A stretch of 64,000 nt of DNA. It comes from Tautonia rosea. Its GTDB lineage: Bacteria; Planctomycetota; Planctomycetia; Isosphaerales; Isosphaeraceae. Location of the stretch: the NCBI RefSeq assembly GCF_012958305.1, contig NZ_JABBYO010000003.1, positions 310,001 through 374,000 on the forward strand, in the 5' to 3' direction. Numbering within the stretch: position 1 is the stretch's first letter; each line of letters opens with the position of its first letter. Below, in pieces: positions 25,867-35,737 of this stretch. The translations under genes were made by a program, and so were the position numbers. The notes under the pieces were generated by a model. That model had not been told where the DNA came from and did not search any database. It saw only the letters and a list, made by a program, of their open reading frames with translations.

Positions 25867-27669
25867 TCACGATCCGATCGGCAGATCAAATGCCTTGCCG
25901 AGGATTTCAAGCCCTTCGCGCCCGCGATCAATGTCCGTCAAGACATTGACACGGACCTCGCTCGTATTGATCAAGGCAATGTTGATGCCTGCCTCGGCGA
26001 GCGCACCGAACATCCGGGTGGCGACCCCTGTGTGAGTCCGCATCCCGATTCCCGAAACCGAGAGCTTGGCCATCGTTGGTTCGACCAGCACGTGATCGGG
26101 GTCACCCACCGCTCCGGCGGCGGCCCGAGCCGCCCGAGCTGCGTCTCCTCTGGGAACGGTGATTGAGAGTCTTGTATCCCCCGAGGCGCTGCGGACATTC
26201 TGCACGATCATATCGACGTTCACGCCCACCTCGGCGATCGCCTGAAACACCTTCGCGGCATATCCAGGGCGATCCGGAACATTCAGCAAGGTGACTCGGG
26301 CCTGCTGTTCATCGAGATCAACCCCCGAGACCACCAGGTCTTCCATCCCGCTCAAGCTTCCGAACAGGGAACTGGCCTCGGAGTTGACCAGGAGACTTCC
26401 CTCGCTCGGCTGGCCGCGACGGGGAGTGAACTCAAGGCGATGATCCTCTCGGGTTCGATCAAGCTCAAATGCTCGATGCACGGCTCTTAGGGCGTTCGTG
26501 GCCTGCGATCGCTCGACGAGGACACTGATCTTGATCTCGCTCGTCGTGATCATCTGGATGTTGACTCCGGCGTCTCCCAGCGCTTCGAACATTCCCTGAG
26601 CCACGCCGGTATGCACCCGCATTCCCAGACCGACGACCGACACCTTGGCGACCTTCGAATCGTAGGTGACCTTCCCGGCACCGATTTCCCGAGCCGCTCG
26701 TTCGGTCACGATCAAGGTCTCGGCCAGGTCGCCCCCCGAAACCGTGAAGCTGACCTCCGTTTGTCCGTTCGTCGCCACGTTCTGCACGATCATGTCGACA
26801 ACGATATTCGCCTCGGCGATGTGACGGAACAGGGCGTGGACCACCCCCGGCCGATCGGGCATCTCCTGCACCGTCACCCGCGCCTCATCACGCGCCAGAG
26901 CGGCCCCGGTGACACTCGCGCCGATGAACCGCGCGTCCTGCTCGGCCACAATCCAGGTCCCCGGCGCGTCGGCCATCGCGCTGCGAACCTGAATCGGCAC
27001 GCCGAACTTCTTGGCGAACTCGATCGAGCGTGAATGCATTACCCCCGCGCCGAGACTCGCGAGTTCAAGCATCTCATCATAACTGATGCGATCGATCTTC
27101 CTCGCCTCGGGCACGATTCTCGGGTCGGTCGTGTAGACCCCGTCCACATCCGTATAGATTTCGCACGCGTCGGCCCCCAGGACCGCTGCCAGAGCCACGG
27201 CCGTCGTATCTGATCCTCCCCGGCCCAGTGTGGTGATGTTGTAGTGCTCATCCACCCCTTGAAAACCGGCGACAATCGCAATCTTCCCCTCATCCAGCGC
27301 CGCCTGGAGCCGATCGGTCGAAATATTCCGAATGCGAGCTTTCGTATGGTAGCTGTCCGTGACAATCCCGATTTGAGCCCCCGTAAAGCTGATCGCCGGC
27401 ACGCCAAGCGCCTGAATCGCCATGGCCATCAGGGCGACGCTCACCTGTTCTCCGGTCGAGAGAAGCATGTCCATCTCTCGCGCCGGGGGCTGCTCATTGA
27501 TCTCCTTGGCCAGGGCGATCAACTCGTCCGTGGTGTGTCCCCGGGCCGAGACCACGACGATGACCTGCTTCCCTTCCCGGTGGGCTCGGATCGCTCGTCG
27601 AGCGGCGGCAAGAATCTTGTTCGCGTCGGCGACACTCGTGCCGCCGAACTTCTGGACCACGAGGGGCAA
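25867..27669 (-). CDS. lysC: Aspartate kinase with four ACT domains
   Basis: The enzyme phosphorylates aspartate, the first step toward Lys, Thr, Met and diaminopimelate. The kinase domain opens with 'VVQKFGGTSVADANKI' and has 'FQGVDEHYNITTLGRGGSDTTAVALAA'. Instead of the usual two ACT domains, two ACT pairs follow (about 265-410 and 440-590 from the chosen start). Each pair holds a 'PDRPG' segment and an 'I(G)MR(V/T)HTGVA' segment. Four-ACT aspartokinases are known, for example in cyanobacteria, where they give feedback inhibition. I place the start at the TTG (27669) because AAGGAGAG lies just upstream and it begins at the family N-terminus; an in-frame ATG at 27774 would add 35 residues. 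Confidence 0.92.
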   Translation of the reverse strand: MPLVVQKFGGTSVADANKILAAARRAIRAHREGKQVIVVVSARGHTTDELIALAKEINEQPPAREMDMLLSTGEQVSVALMAMAIQALGVPAISFTGAQIGIVTDSYHTKARIRNISTDRLQAALDEGKIAIVAGFQGVDEHYNITTLGRGGSDTTAVALAAVLGADACEIYTDVDGVYTTDPRIVPEARKIDRISYDEMLELASLGAGVMHSRSIEFAKKFGVPIQVRSAMADAPGTWIVAEQDARFIGASVTGAALARDEARVTVQEMPDRPGVVHALFRHIAEANIVVDMIVQNVATNGQTEVSFTVSGGDLAETLIVTERAAREIGAGKVTYDSKVAKVSVVGLGMRVHTGVAQGMFEALGDAGVNIQMITTSEIKISVLVERSQATNALRAVHRAFELDRTREDHRLEFTPRRGQPSEGSLLVNSEASSLFGSLSGMEDLVVSGVDLDEQQARVTLLNVPDRPGYAAKVFQAIAEVGVNVDMIVQNVRSASGDTRLSITVPRGDAARAARAAAGAVGDPDHVLVEPTMAKLSVSGIGMRTHTGVATRMFGALAEAGINIALINTSEVRVNVLTDIDRGREGLEILGKAFDLPIGS

Positions 27670-27934
27670 CGGAGGCTCTCCTTCTCTGTCTGCTTCCAGC
27701 TCGAAGCTCGATCGGGCAGGGGGGGAGGATTGCAACAGGCGGGATGGCGAGGCCAGGATCGGATCACCCTGCAACCCTCGCGGCGAGCGTAACAGAATGA
27801 CAGATCGAGCCCTGAGATTCCAGACGTCTCGATTCGCTCGATGACCGTTCGACCACTCGCATCCTCTGGGAAGGGCCGAGCGATGATGCGGATCGCCAGG
27901 CGTCCTCCCCTGGTGGTTTGCCCGATCTCTGGGC

Positions 27935-29149
27935 TCAACGCTTCAGGACGTGATCCCCCATGAGCCTCCAGCCTTGCGGCAGAAATGGACCGTTGGCCTC
28001 CATCGCGCTGATCTCGTCGTACGGCTTGCCCGATCCGGAAAGACCGGTCCCACACAGGGCCCAGGGAACCGGAGCGCGATCGTGGGCCTTGGTTCGGAGC
28101 AAGGTCGAGTGGTCGGGAGAGATCAAGAGTCGGTACTCGCCGTACGATTCGAGCGCCGCCCGGAGCGGCCCGACAATGTCCTGATCCATCCGTTCCAGCG
28201 CCTCGACTTTCGCGTCGGCCCGGCCTTCGTGACTGGCCTCGTCCGGCGCCTCAACGTGAACGCACACAAGATCATGATCGCGCAGGGCCTCGATCGCATA
28301 ACGGCCCTTGGCGGCGTAGTCGGTATCCAGGTATCCGGTGGCTCCCGGCACGTCGATCCGGGTCCAACCGGCCAGCATCCCCGTGCCTCGAACCAGATCC
28401 ACTGCCGAGATGATCGCCCCCTTGAGCCCGTGCAGCTCGGTGAAGGTCGGAACCTGAGGCGCCTTGCCTTGCCCCCAAAGCCAGATGGCGTTGGCCGGCT
28501 TCTTTCCCCCGCTGATCCGAGCGTGGTTGACCGGATGCTCCTGGATCACCGAGGCCCCGGCTTCCATCAGGCGACGGAGCAGGTCCGAGCCGGTCCCTCG
28601 GGGCAGGTGATCGGCGGCATTCTGATCAGGAACGTCGTGGGGTGGCGTCGTCTTCGTCGAAGCGTCGAACGGGGCAGGGGCCCCCGGCCGCCCTCGGTAG
28701 ATCATCGCGTTCCGATAGCTGACGCCGGGATGAAACTCGACCGTGTGGCCATCGGTGTGCAGGTTCGCAGTCAACGCGGCGATCAGCTCGGCCCCTTCCT
28801 CGCTGGAAATGTGGCCGGCGGTGAAGTCGGTCATCTTCCCGTCGAGGATCGTCATCAGGTTGCAGCGCACCGCCCAGTCATCCGGGCCAAGAGCAATGCC
28901 CATCGCGACGACTTCCAACGGAGCCCGTCCCGTGTAGTAGCGTTCCGGGTCGTAGCCGAAGAGGCTGAGCGTCGCCACATCGCTCCCCGGCAAGAAGCGA
29001 TCCGGCACGTTGCTCGACCGGCCGAGCACTCCGTCCCGAGCCACCCGATCCATCTCCGGAGTCCTCGCCGCCTGGAGCGGAGTCATATCGTTGAGCGAGT
29101 CCTGCGGCTCATCGGCCGCACCGTCGGGAATCACGATGGCGATCTTCAC
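27935..29149 (-). CDS. apgM: Cofactor-independent phosphoglycerate mutase, archaeal (ApgM) type
   Basis: The enzyme interconverts 3- and 2-phosphoglycerate in glycolysis and gluconeogenesis. The alkaline-phosphatase-superfamily metal site is visible in 'IAIVIPDGAADEP' (N-terminal Asp) and in 'CVHVEAPDEASHEG' and 'ISPDHSTLLRTKAH' near the C-terminus. 'FLPGSDVATLSLFGYDPERYYTGRAPLE' carries the Ser nucleophile. The length (about 404) fits the ApgM/ThrH-like branch. I chose the GTG with GGAGGAG 8 nt upstream; the frame also has an ATG 48 bp further up. A related family, DeoB/homoserine kinase-like, is less likely. Confidence 0.88.
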   Translation of the reverse strand: MKIAIVIPDGAADEPQDSLNDMTPLQAARTPEMDRVARDGVLGRSSNVPDRFLPGSDVATLSLFGYDPERYYTGRAPLEVVAMGIALGPDDWAVRCNLMTILDGKMTDFTAGHISSEEGAELIAALTANLHTDGHTVEFHPGVSYRNAMIYRGRPGAPAPFDASTKTTPPHDVPDQNAADHLPRGTGSDLLRRLMEAGASVIQEHPVNHARISGGKKPANAIWLWGQGKAPQVPTFTELHGLKGAIISAVDLVRGTGMLAGWTRIDVPGATGYLDTDYAAKGRYAIEALRDHDLVCVHVEAPDEASHEGRADAKVEALERMDQDIVGPLRAALESYGEYRLLISPDHSTLLRTKAHDRAPVPWALCGTGLSGSGKPYDEISAMEANGPFLPQGWRLMGDHVLKR

Positions 29150-29498
29150 GGGCACGTCTCCTCCCGGTTCCGATCCGGGTGCATTCCAACAGCGCACAGG
29201 AGCGACGATCCGGGGACTTCGGGCAGCCGCCTGTCGCCTCTTCCTCTACCCTCGGGGCAGGACCCCTCCACCGTACCAGCGCCCCGCCTTACCGACCACG
29301 GCTCGGGATGTAAGTGGGACGACGAATCGCCGTCGAACCGTTTCGCCCCTCCTATCGAAGCTCTGTCCTGGCCGCTACAATCCGTGGGAATCGAGAATCC
29401 TTGAAGATCGGGGCCAGCACGCGCAGACCACAACCCGTCGCACGGAGCGACGCGGCGTGGAGCCGCACGACGGCCCGGTGGCGAAGGCGACACCGAAC
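29150..29498. other. Divergent intergenic region between apgM and the FGGY kinase
   Basis: About 350 bp without a supported gene. A -10-like TACAAT occurs at 29376-29381. No RNA gene or strong hairpin is seen. Confidence 0.45.
29376..29381 (+). promoter_or_regulatory. Putative -10 element (TACAAT) before the FGGY kinase gene
   Basis: TACAAT matches the sigma-70 -10 consensus at five of six positions and lies about 118 bp before the ATG at 29499. No clear -35 is seen. Confidence 0.35.
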
Positions 29499-31034
29499 AT
29501 GGGTAGCGATCCCCTCTTGCTGGGTCTGGATGTGGGCACGCAGAGTATTCGGGCGGCTTTGGTCGATCCGACCGGCCAGACCATCTCCTACGGCGTCGCC
29601 CCACTGGAAACGACCTACCCCCGTCCGAGCTGGGCGGAACAGGACCCGATCGGCTGGTGGTCGGCCACTCGATCGGCTGTGGCCCAGGCCCTCCAATCGG
29701 CTGACGTCTCCCCAGACCGGATTGTCGGGGTTGGGCTCGACAGCACGGCTTGCACCGTCGTCGCCTGTCGGTCCGACGGCACCCCCCTGCGGCCTGCCTT
29801 GCTCTGGATGGATCAACGCTCCTTCCGTGAGGCCGAGGCCATCGGCGTGACCGGCGACCCGGCCCTGAAGTACGTCTCCGGGCGCGTCTCTCCCGAGTGG
29901 ATGCTCCCCAAGGCCCTCTGGCTCAAGCGGAACGAGCCAGAGATCTACGACCAGGCCGACCGGCTTGTGGAATGCACCAACTGGTTCATGTTCAAACTCA
30001 CGGGAGAGTGGACCCTCTCGCTCAACCACTGTGCCGTCAAGTGGAACTACGCCAGGCCCGAAGGCGGCTGGCCCCGCGCCTTGATCCACGCCGTCGGCCT
30101 CGACGACCTGCTCGACAAATGGCCCGACCGAATTGAGCCCCTCGGCCATGCCGGAGCCACCCTCTCCCGTTCTGCTGCCGAGGCCCTCGGCCTGAATCCC
30201 GGCACCCCCGTCGCTCAGGGGGGCATCGATGCCTACCTCGGCATGATCGGCATGGGAGCGACCGCCGCCGGCGACGTGGCTGTGATCGTTGGGTCGAGCA
30301 CCTGCCACCTCGCCCAGTCCTCTGGCGGTGTTTTCGGCTCGGGGGCCGCCGGCTGTTACCCGGATGCCACCGTCGAAGGACTCTACACCCTCGAAGCCGG
30401 GCAAACCGCCACCGGCTCGATCCTCGACTGGTATCGTCGCCACTTTGCCGCCGCCCAGCAGGCCGAAGCCGACGACCGAGGCGTCAACGTCTACTCCGTC
30501 CTCGATGAACTGGCCGCTGCCGTCCCTCCCGGAGCCGAAGGGCTTGTCGTCCGGGACGACTGGCAAGGCAACCGCTCCCCCTACAAGGACCCCGCCGCCC
30601 GAGGGGCCATCGTTGGCCTTTCCCTCGCTCACGGCCCCGGTCACATCTTCCGCGCCCTCTACGAAGCCACTGCCTGCGGCACCCGTCATATTCTCGAAGA
30701 TGCCTCGGCCCACGGGCTCGACGTCGGCCGGATCATCGTCGGCGGTGGCGGTGCGAAGTCGCGGCTCTGGATGCAGATCCACGCCGATGTCCTCAACCGA
30801 CCCATCCACCTCCCTCGTGAAACCGAATCCTGCGCCCTCGGATCGGCCATGACCGCCGCCGTCGCCGCTGGCCTCTTCGCCGACCTCGACGCCGCCGCCC
30901 GAGACATGGTCATCCTCGACCGCGTTGTCGAGCCCGATCGACGGAACGTGCTGGTCTACGACGATTTGTTCGCTCGTTACGCTCGCCTTTACGTCGCCTT
31001 ACGCGACAGCGGGGTTGTCGTCGCCGCTGAGTGA
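29499..31034 (+). CDS. FGGY-family carbohydrate kinase
   Basis: The 511-residue protein phosphorylates a sugar or sugar alcohol with ATP. FGGY-N begins with 'LLGLDVGTQSIRAALVDPTG' (phosphate-1 motif) and includes 'VGLDSTACTVVACRSDGTPL' and 'ALLWMDQRS'. FGGY-C contains 'VIVGSSTCHLAQS' and the adenosine-binding 'RIIVGGGGAKSRLWMQIHADVLNRPI'. The overall pattern is nearest ribulokinase and related FGGY kinases, but the exact substrate is not clear. ATG 29499 begins the conserved N-terminus. An unrecognised gene follows 127 bp downstream; no transporter or isomerase is linked. Confidence 0.88.
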   Translation: MGSDPLLLGLDVGTQSIRAALVDPTGQTISYGVAPLETTYPRPSWAEQDPIGWWSATRSAVAQALQSADVSPDRIVGVGLDSTACTVVACRSDGTPLRPALLWMDQRSFREAEAIGVTGDPALKYVSGRVSPEWMLPKALWLKRNEPEIYDQADRLVECTNWFMFKLTGEWTLSLNHCAVKWNYARPEGGWPRALIHAVGLDDLLDKWPDRIEPLGHAGATLSRSAAEALGLNPGTPVAQGGIDAYLGMIGMGATAAGDVAVIVGSSTCHLAQSSGGVFGSGAAGCYPDATVEGLYTLEAGQTATGSILDWYRRHFAAAQQAEADDRGVNVYSVLDELAAAVPPGAEGLVVRDDWQGNRSPYKDPAARGAIVGLSLAHGPGHIFRALYEATACGTRHILEDASAHGLDVGRIIVGGGGAKSRLWMQIHADVLNRPIHLPRETESCALGSAMTAAVAAGLFADLDAAARDMVILDRVVEPDRRNVLVYDDLFARYARLYVALRDSGVVVAAE

Positions 31035-31161
31035 TTGGACCTGACGCTTCTTCCGGTTCCGAGTCATTCAAAGGATCCATCGAGAACCTTGAAACCGAGG
31101 AATGTGTCCGAGATAAGGAGAGGTCGAGTTCGTCAATCACTCGAACAAGGATCAGACCCTC

Positions 31162-33264
31162 ATGGCCATCCGAATCCACGTCACCGCGCTCCGCGATTGC
31201 GCGGTTGAAGATGTCCGCTCGACCTTTTGCGACATCCTCGGGCCTGGTTTCGAACAGGTCGCGATCCACGAGCACAATGGCTGGGCCTGGTTCACGACCA
31301 GCGTCTGGGGCGTCGCCGGGTCCGATCTCAACAAGGGGCTGTGCCGCTTGGCCTGCCCTGCGTTGCAATTTACCACCTCCGATGGCGATCGCTGGGTCCT
31401 CACAGTTCATGGTGGGCCGGAAGGACAGCGGAACTTCGTCCACGAGTTTCACCTGCTCAGTCATCCTGGAAACCCTGACCACGACGAGTCGTACGCCCAG
31501 GAGTTGCAATCGTATCAACCCGAGCCGATCGATCCCGATCTCGCCTTCCTCGAAGACGATCCCGAGGACAAACCCGTCCCAGTCACTCCTGTCGATGAAC
31601 TGGTCAGCGACTTTGCAGACTTCGGTGCACCGCTGCCCGAATCGCTCCTCGACGACCTCCGCGGTTCACCCCGCAGCGATGTCGTCAATCGCCTTCGCGA
31701 CTGGCTCGCCAATGCCATTCCCGAGGCGATGGCTCAGGCGGGCCTCCCGGTCGATGCGCCGAACGTCCGCCGCGTCCTGCTCTGGGAGAATGTCACCGAA
31801 CGTGAGTACGACGGCGATCTCGGCAACCTCCCCCGATTGCTCTCGGTCCTCGGCCTTGCTGGCGAGTGGGACGACTACGTCGCGCAGGCCGAGCAACCCG
31901 ATGAGGAATCCTGTGACCTTGTCCAGAAGGAATCAGAGCCTCCTTCCCCACCGACCGACCACGCTCAGTCTGTCTTTGATCTGGTCGGCTCGCTCCCTCT
32001 GACGCCCATCAAGGGTGGTCCGGTGCCACTGCCTCCCGTGAAAATCAAACGCCTCGGGATTGCCTCGCAAGCGTGTACCAGCTCAGCGTCCTCATCCCCG
32101 GGGATCGGAATTCACCTGACGATTCCCGAGGGGCATCCCTCCCTCTCCCTCGACCCGCCACCACTTCGGGCACCCAACCCGATCTCCTGGACCCGAACCG
32201 ACCAGGGATTCACGATCGGCTCGCTTTACCGAGAGACCTTCTTTAAGAACAATCTCGTCGAGCACCTTGGCAAACCCCTGACGAAGCTGCTCGCCCATCC
32301 CCCTGAAGGAACGGTGGAGGAGATCGCATTTGCCGTCTTCGACGAGCCCGCCACCTACCACCGCTTCCGAGGAACCGTCCGTGACGGACTTCTCTGGATC
32401 GAGGAATCTCACCCGCCTCTCTCTCATGAGGTGCTGCTCGGTGCCCTCGACGCGGCCACGTACGAGCCGAAGTACAGGATCGTTTGCCGCGACGAAGACG
32501 AGGCCCGAGCCCTGGAACAGGCCGCTCGCCAGGACGATGATTTGAAGGACATGGGCCTCAAGCGCCAGGGAGCGACCCTCACCATCGAGTTCGATACGGG
32601 CAACCTGGCCCGGCTCCTGCTCCGGCTCCGTTCGGGCGACGCCTGGAACTTCGGTCCCCGCGACGCCAAGAAGGCCGAGGAGCGCCAGCAGGCCCTCGAC
32701 ATGATGCGCCAGCTCCGACGCTCGGGCGCGAAGATGGCCCGCGAACGGGCCGCGCCGCACGAGTCGGAAGTCCTGTTCAAGGGTCGTCATTCCTGGTTCT
32801 GGCGTTCCGATTTCTCCCAGCTCGACCAGCTCGACCCCGAACCGCGTGAGACCTTCGAAGCCGCCATGACCAGCCTGGGGTTCTCCTGGGTCGGCGACCT
32901 GGTTGCCAAGAAGCAACGGGACATTGTCCTCCGCGTCTTCCTGAGCAACGACCAGTTGACTTATGCCATCCTGATGGCGAAACGCACCATGTACCTCGGC
33001 CAGGAATTCGTCTCCCGCCTCGCCGGCGGATCAGGCCTCACCACCACGACCCTCAGTACGGTGGACAGCGTCCCCGAGGCCGGCATTTATTACCAGGTCG
33101 TTTCCGGACTGACGCTTGAGGAGCATTACAAGAAGCACGTGAAAGGTCTCGATCGCTTCCGGACGCACAAGGGACTTGAGCCGGTTGCGTTGGGCGGAAC
33201 ACTCGAAGATGTCGCCCGGGAAATCGAGTTGGCGTTCGATCGCCATGAGGCCGCCGATCGTTGA
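31162..33264 (+). CDS. Large hypothetical protein, no recognised domain
   Basis: I recognise no family in these 700 residues. No signal peptide or membrane helix is seen, so it is probably cytoplasmic. The N-terminal 120 residues look like a folded domain. Residues about 120-150 are an acidic Asp/Glu/Pro linker. A short helical domain ('VVNRLRDWLANAIPEAMAQAG') follows. Residues about 250-300 are Pro/Ser-rich. The second half contains an 'RDEDEARALEQAARQDDDLKD' helix and a distinct C-terminal domain from about residue 535 ('WFWRSDFSQLDQLDPEPRET' onward). Codon use matches its neighbours. It follows the FGGY kinase gene, with a separate start. Confidence 0.75.
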   Translation: MAIRIHVTALRDCAVEDVRSTFCDILGPGFEQVAIHEHNGWAWFTTSVWGVAGSDLNKGLCRLACPALQFTTSDGDRWVLTVHGGPEGQRNFVHEFHLLSHPGNPDHDESYAQELQSYQPEPIDPDLAFLEDDPEDKPVPVTPVDELVSDFADFGAPLPESLLDDLRGSPRSDVVNRLRDWLANAIPEAMAQAGLPVDAPNVRRVLLWENVTEREYDGDLGNLPRLLSVLGLAGEWDDYVAQAEQPDEESCDLVQKESEPPSPPTDHAQSVFDLVGSLPLTPIKGGPVPLPPVKIKRLGIASQACTSSASSSPGIGIHLTIPEGHPSLSLDPPPLRAPNPISWTRTDQGFTIGSLYRETFFKNNLVEHLGKPLTKLLAHPPEGTVEEIAFAVFDEPATYHRFRGTVRDGLLWIEESHPPLSHEVLLGALDAATYEPKYRIVCRDEDEARALEQAARQDDDLKDMGLKRQGATLTIEFDTGNLARLLLRLRSGDAWNFGPRDAKKAEERQQALDMMRQLRRSGAKMARERAAPHESEVLFKGRHSWFWRSDFSQLDQLDPEPRETFEAAMTSLGFSWVGDLVAKKQRDIVLRVFLSNDQLTYAILMAKRTMYLGQEFVSRLAGGSGLTTTTLSTVDSVPEAGIYYQVVSGLTLEEHYKKHVKGLDRFRTHKGLEPVALGGTLEDVAREIELAFDRHEAADR

Positions 33265-33895
33265 GGAACGCGGGGCGACTCGCCGCGATGCCCTCCCGCC
33301 ACCCCGGACGGCCGCACCTCCTGCCCCGATCGGTTTCAGCTTCCGATCCGCGGGACGGCGTGACGTCGATCCCGAATCACGTTGCAATGAAAATCACTTG
33401 TATTGTGTTGGATTCCTCCGATGCGGATGGTCCCGGCGAATCTCTCCGGTCGACGAGCACGCCCGAACCCATCCGATCTGGCTCCATTTCCGGATCTTCT
33501 TCTTGTATGCCGGAGCGTAACCATTACGGTAGGATCCGAACGAAGAATCCGGAGAACGTTTCGGGCAAGGATGTCGATGCGATGGTCTGGCCGTCGAAGG
33601 AACTGGCCGAGCGGGAATGCAGGTGATGCGTGAATTTTGTGCACCGTGGCGAGGCCGGCGTGGTCGGGGCCTGCGATCCTCGGGTGGCGAAGGCCGGTCG
33701 TCCTTTCGCCCGACGACTGGCGATCCTCGGAGACCGCCGAGGTGCGGGCCGTGCCCAAGCGGATCGTTCTCGCATCAATCAATTCGAACCTCTGATCGTG
33801 ATCCTCACCCAGCTCGGTGTCGCGATGATCACGCCTCGGGCTGGCCCGCTGGTGCCTTTCTCCCGGTCTGAGGAACCCTTGTCAGGAGAATCGAA
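33265..33895. other. Gene-free stretch upstream of the DUF1559 gene
   Basis: About 630 bp. ORFs of 60-150 codons overlap in several frames but none has a ribosome-binding site or coding character I trust; the best is a frame from ATG 33387 to 33626. The ribosome-binding site of the next gene (CAGGAGA) is at the end. The middle (33400-33640) is less G+C-rich than the flanks. Confidence 0.4.
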
Positions 33896-35629
33896 ATGCT
33901 TCGATCTGAACGATCACCCGATCGCGAAGCCCCCTCCCGGGCCTCTCGTGGCCTGACCGTCGCCTCGATCACTGCCCTGGCCTTGCTCTGTGTCGGCCTG
34001 CGAGCCCCCGAACCCGCCCAGGCCCGCGTGCAAGACAACCCTGCTGCCCAGGCCGCCCCGCTGGGAAACGACGGCTTCGACCTTTCGCCCGTTCCTGCCG
34101 ATGCCGCCTTCGTCGCGGCGATCCGTCCGGCTCGGCTCGCGACCCAGCCCGAGATCCAGGAATTGATCGACGAATTCGACCCGATGGCCCAGATTTACGG
34201 CGGGATCGACTTGCCCGTCTCGGGTCTGGAACAGGTCACGGTCGTTGAGATGCGACGGATGGAGCCTCCCCCCCGTCGCGGAAGCATGCCGATCGTTCCC
34301 GACCTGATCATTGTTCGCACCGTCGATCCTGTCGGCGATGAACTGATCGGCAACATCCTCAAGGAGTTCGACACCGTCTCCTACCTCGGGACCACCTATC
34401 AACGGGCCCGGGGAGCGCCGATGACGACCTATCGATTCAATCCTCAGACCCTGTTGATTGTTCAGAGTGAGCAAACGCTTCGCTATCTCATCGCCGAGCG
34501 TAACCGGCCGAAAGGCTCGCCCCTCTGGCTCGAAGCGGCTGGGTCGGTGAACGCAGGCCAGTTTCTCCTTGCCTTCGAAACTCCCTGGCTGTCCCAACTC
34601 ATTGGTCCCCAGCCCGCCCGAGCAGCCGGGCTCCTCGAGCCGCTCGCGCTGATCGGCCCGATGCTCGACCGCGCCTCGGCCTATGCCATCAGCTTCGACC
34701 TCTTCGACGGTATCTCGATCACGGGCCTTGCGCTCTGCGGTGATGAGGAGGGGGCGACCCAAGTCTCCGAGACTGCCACCGCCTTCAAGACGCTCGGCCG
34801 CAACGCCCTCAGCTACATGCAGGGGATGGTGACCGAATCCGACGCCGGATCGGAGTCATTCCTCGCGGTGCTCAAGGAGGTCGAGACCCTCCTCAACGCC
34901 GTCGCGATCTCTGCTGACGGTTCCACCGTTCGCCTCCAGGCCGAGACGGATCAGGACCTCTCCGCGATCATGCGGCTCGCCATGGGGCCGATCACCACGG
35001 CTCGTATCGCCAGTCGGCGGACCCAGGCGATGAACAACCTCAAGCAGATCGCCCTGGCCCTCCACAATTATCACGATGTCTTCGGGAATTTTCCTCCTCC
35101 TGTGCTCATCTCAGAGAATGGCATTCCGTATAGCTGGCGGGTGGCGATCCTGCCGTTCCTGGAGCAGGCCCAGCTCTACGATCAATACCGCTTCGATGAA
35201 CCCTGGGACGGCCCGAACAACCGGAAGCTGCTCGAACAGATTCCCCCCGTCTATCGCGTTCCTGACGCCAACACCGACCCGACCCACGCCGCCTACTTCG
35301 CCTTCGTCGGCCCGGCGACCCTCATGGGAGAGCCTGGCAAGGGAACGCATTTGCGCGATGTCCGAGATGGCACCTCGAATACCCTTGCCATCGTCGAGTC
35401 GAAACGCCCCATCCCCTGGACCCAGCCCGAGGACATCCCCTTCGCGTTCGAACTCAAGGACGTCCGGAACGCTCCCGTCCCCGACCTCGGCGGTTTCTGG
35501 GAGGAGGGCTTCCAGGCCGCCTTCGCCGACGGATCGGTGCGATTCCTGGCGAACTCGATCAACGCGGATGTCCTCCGCGCCCTGATCACCCGGAGCGGCG
35601 GCGAGGTCGTCTCGGTCGATCGATACTGA
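33896..35629 (+). CDS. Secreted DUF1559-domain protein
   Basis: The 577-residue protein has a signal-like N-terminal helix at about 20-36, a Pro/Ala-rich stretch, then about 330 residues with an alpha/beta pattern that I do not recognise. The C-terminal 210 residues are a DUF1559 domain (planctomycete SBP_bac_10 family): 'RTQAMNNLKQIALALHNYHDVFGNFPPP', a proline-rich middle, 'GTHLRDVRDGTSNTLAIVES' and a final 'AAFADGSVRFLANSINADVLRALITRSGGEVVS'. Unlike classical members it has no prepilin helix directly before the domain. DUF1559 proteins are numerous in planctomycetes; the function is unknown. AGGAGA precedes the ATG. Confidence 0.85.
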   Translation: MLRSERSPDREAPSRASRGLTVASITALALLCVGLRAPEPAQARVQDNPAAQAAPLGNDGFDLSPVPADAAFVAAIRPARLATQPEIQELIDEFDPMAQIYGGIDLPVSGLEQVTVVEMRRMEPPPRRGSMPIVPDLIIVRTVDPVGDELIGNILKEFDTVSYLGTTYQRARGAPMTTYRFNPQTLLIVQSEQTLRYLIAERNRPKGSPLWLEAAGSVNAGQFLLAFETPWLSQLIGPQPARAAGLLEPLALIGPMLDRASAYAISFDLFDGISITGLALCGDEEGATQVSETATAFKTLGRNALSYMQGMVTESDAGSESFLAVLKEVETLLNAVAISADGSTVRLQAETDQDLSAIMRLAMGPITTARIASRRTQAMNNLKQIALALHNYHDVFGNFPPPVLISENGIPYSWRVAILPFLEQAQLYDQYRFDEPWDGPNNRKLLEQIPPVYRVPDANTDPTHAAYFAFVGPATLMGEPGKGTHLRDVRDGTSNTLAIVESKRPIPWTQPEDIPFAFELKDVRNAPVPDLGGFWEEGFQAAFADGSVRFLANSINADVLRALITRSGGEVVSVDRY

Positions 35630-35695
35630 GACTGAGCTCGCGTTGCGGGCCTCTCGAGGTGGTCGCCTCTCTCACCACCCTTTGCAAACCATCAG

Positions 35696-35728
35696 CGCCT
35701 TCGGGTTCGACGGATCTCGAAGGCGTTT
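35696..35728. terminator. Terminator hairpin between convergent genes
   Basis: A perfect 8-bp stem (CGCCTTCG / CGAAGGCG) with a 14-nt loop is followed by TTT on the plus strand, 66 bp after the DUF1559 stop and just before the convergent lipoprotein gene. Confidence 0.55.
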
Positions 35729-35737
35729 CAACAGCCT

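Noticed and set aside
33336-33782. ORFs on both strands in the 33.3-33.9 kb gap
   Set aside because: No ribosome-binding site, low-complexity Arg-rich content, mutual overlap.
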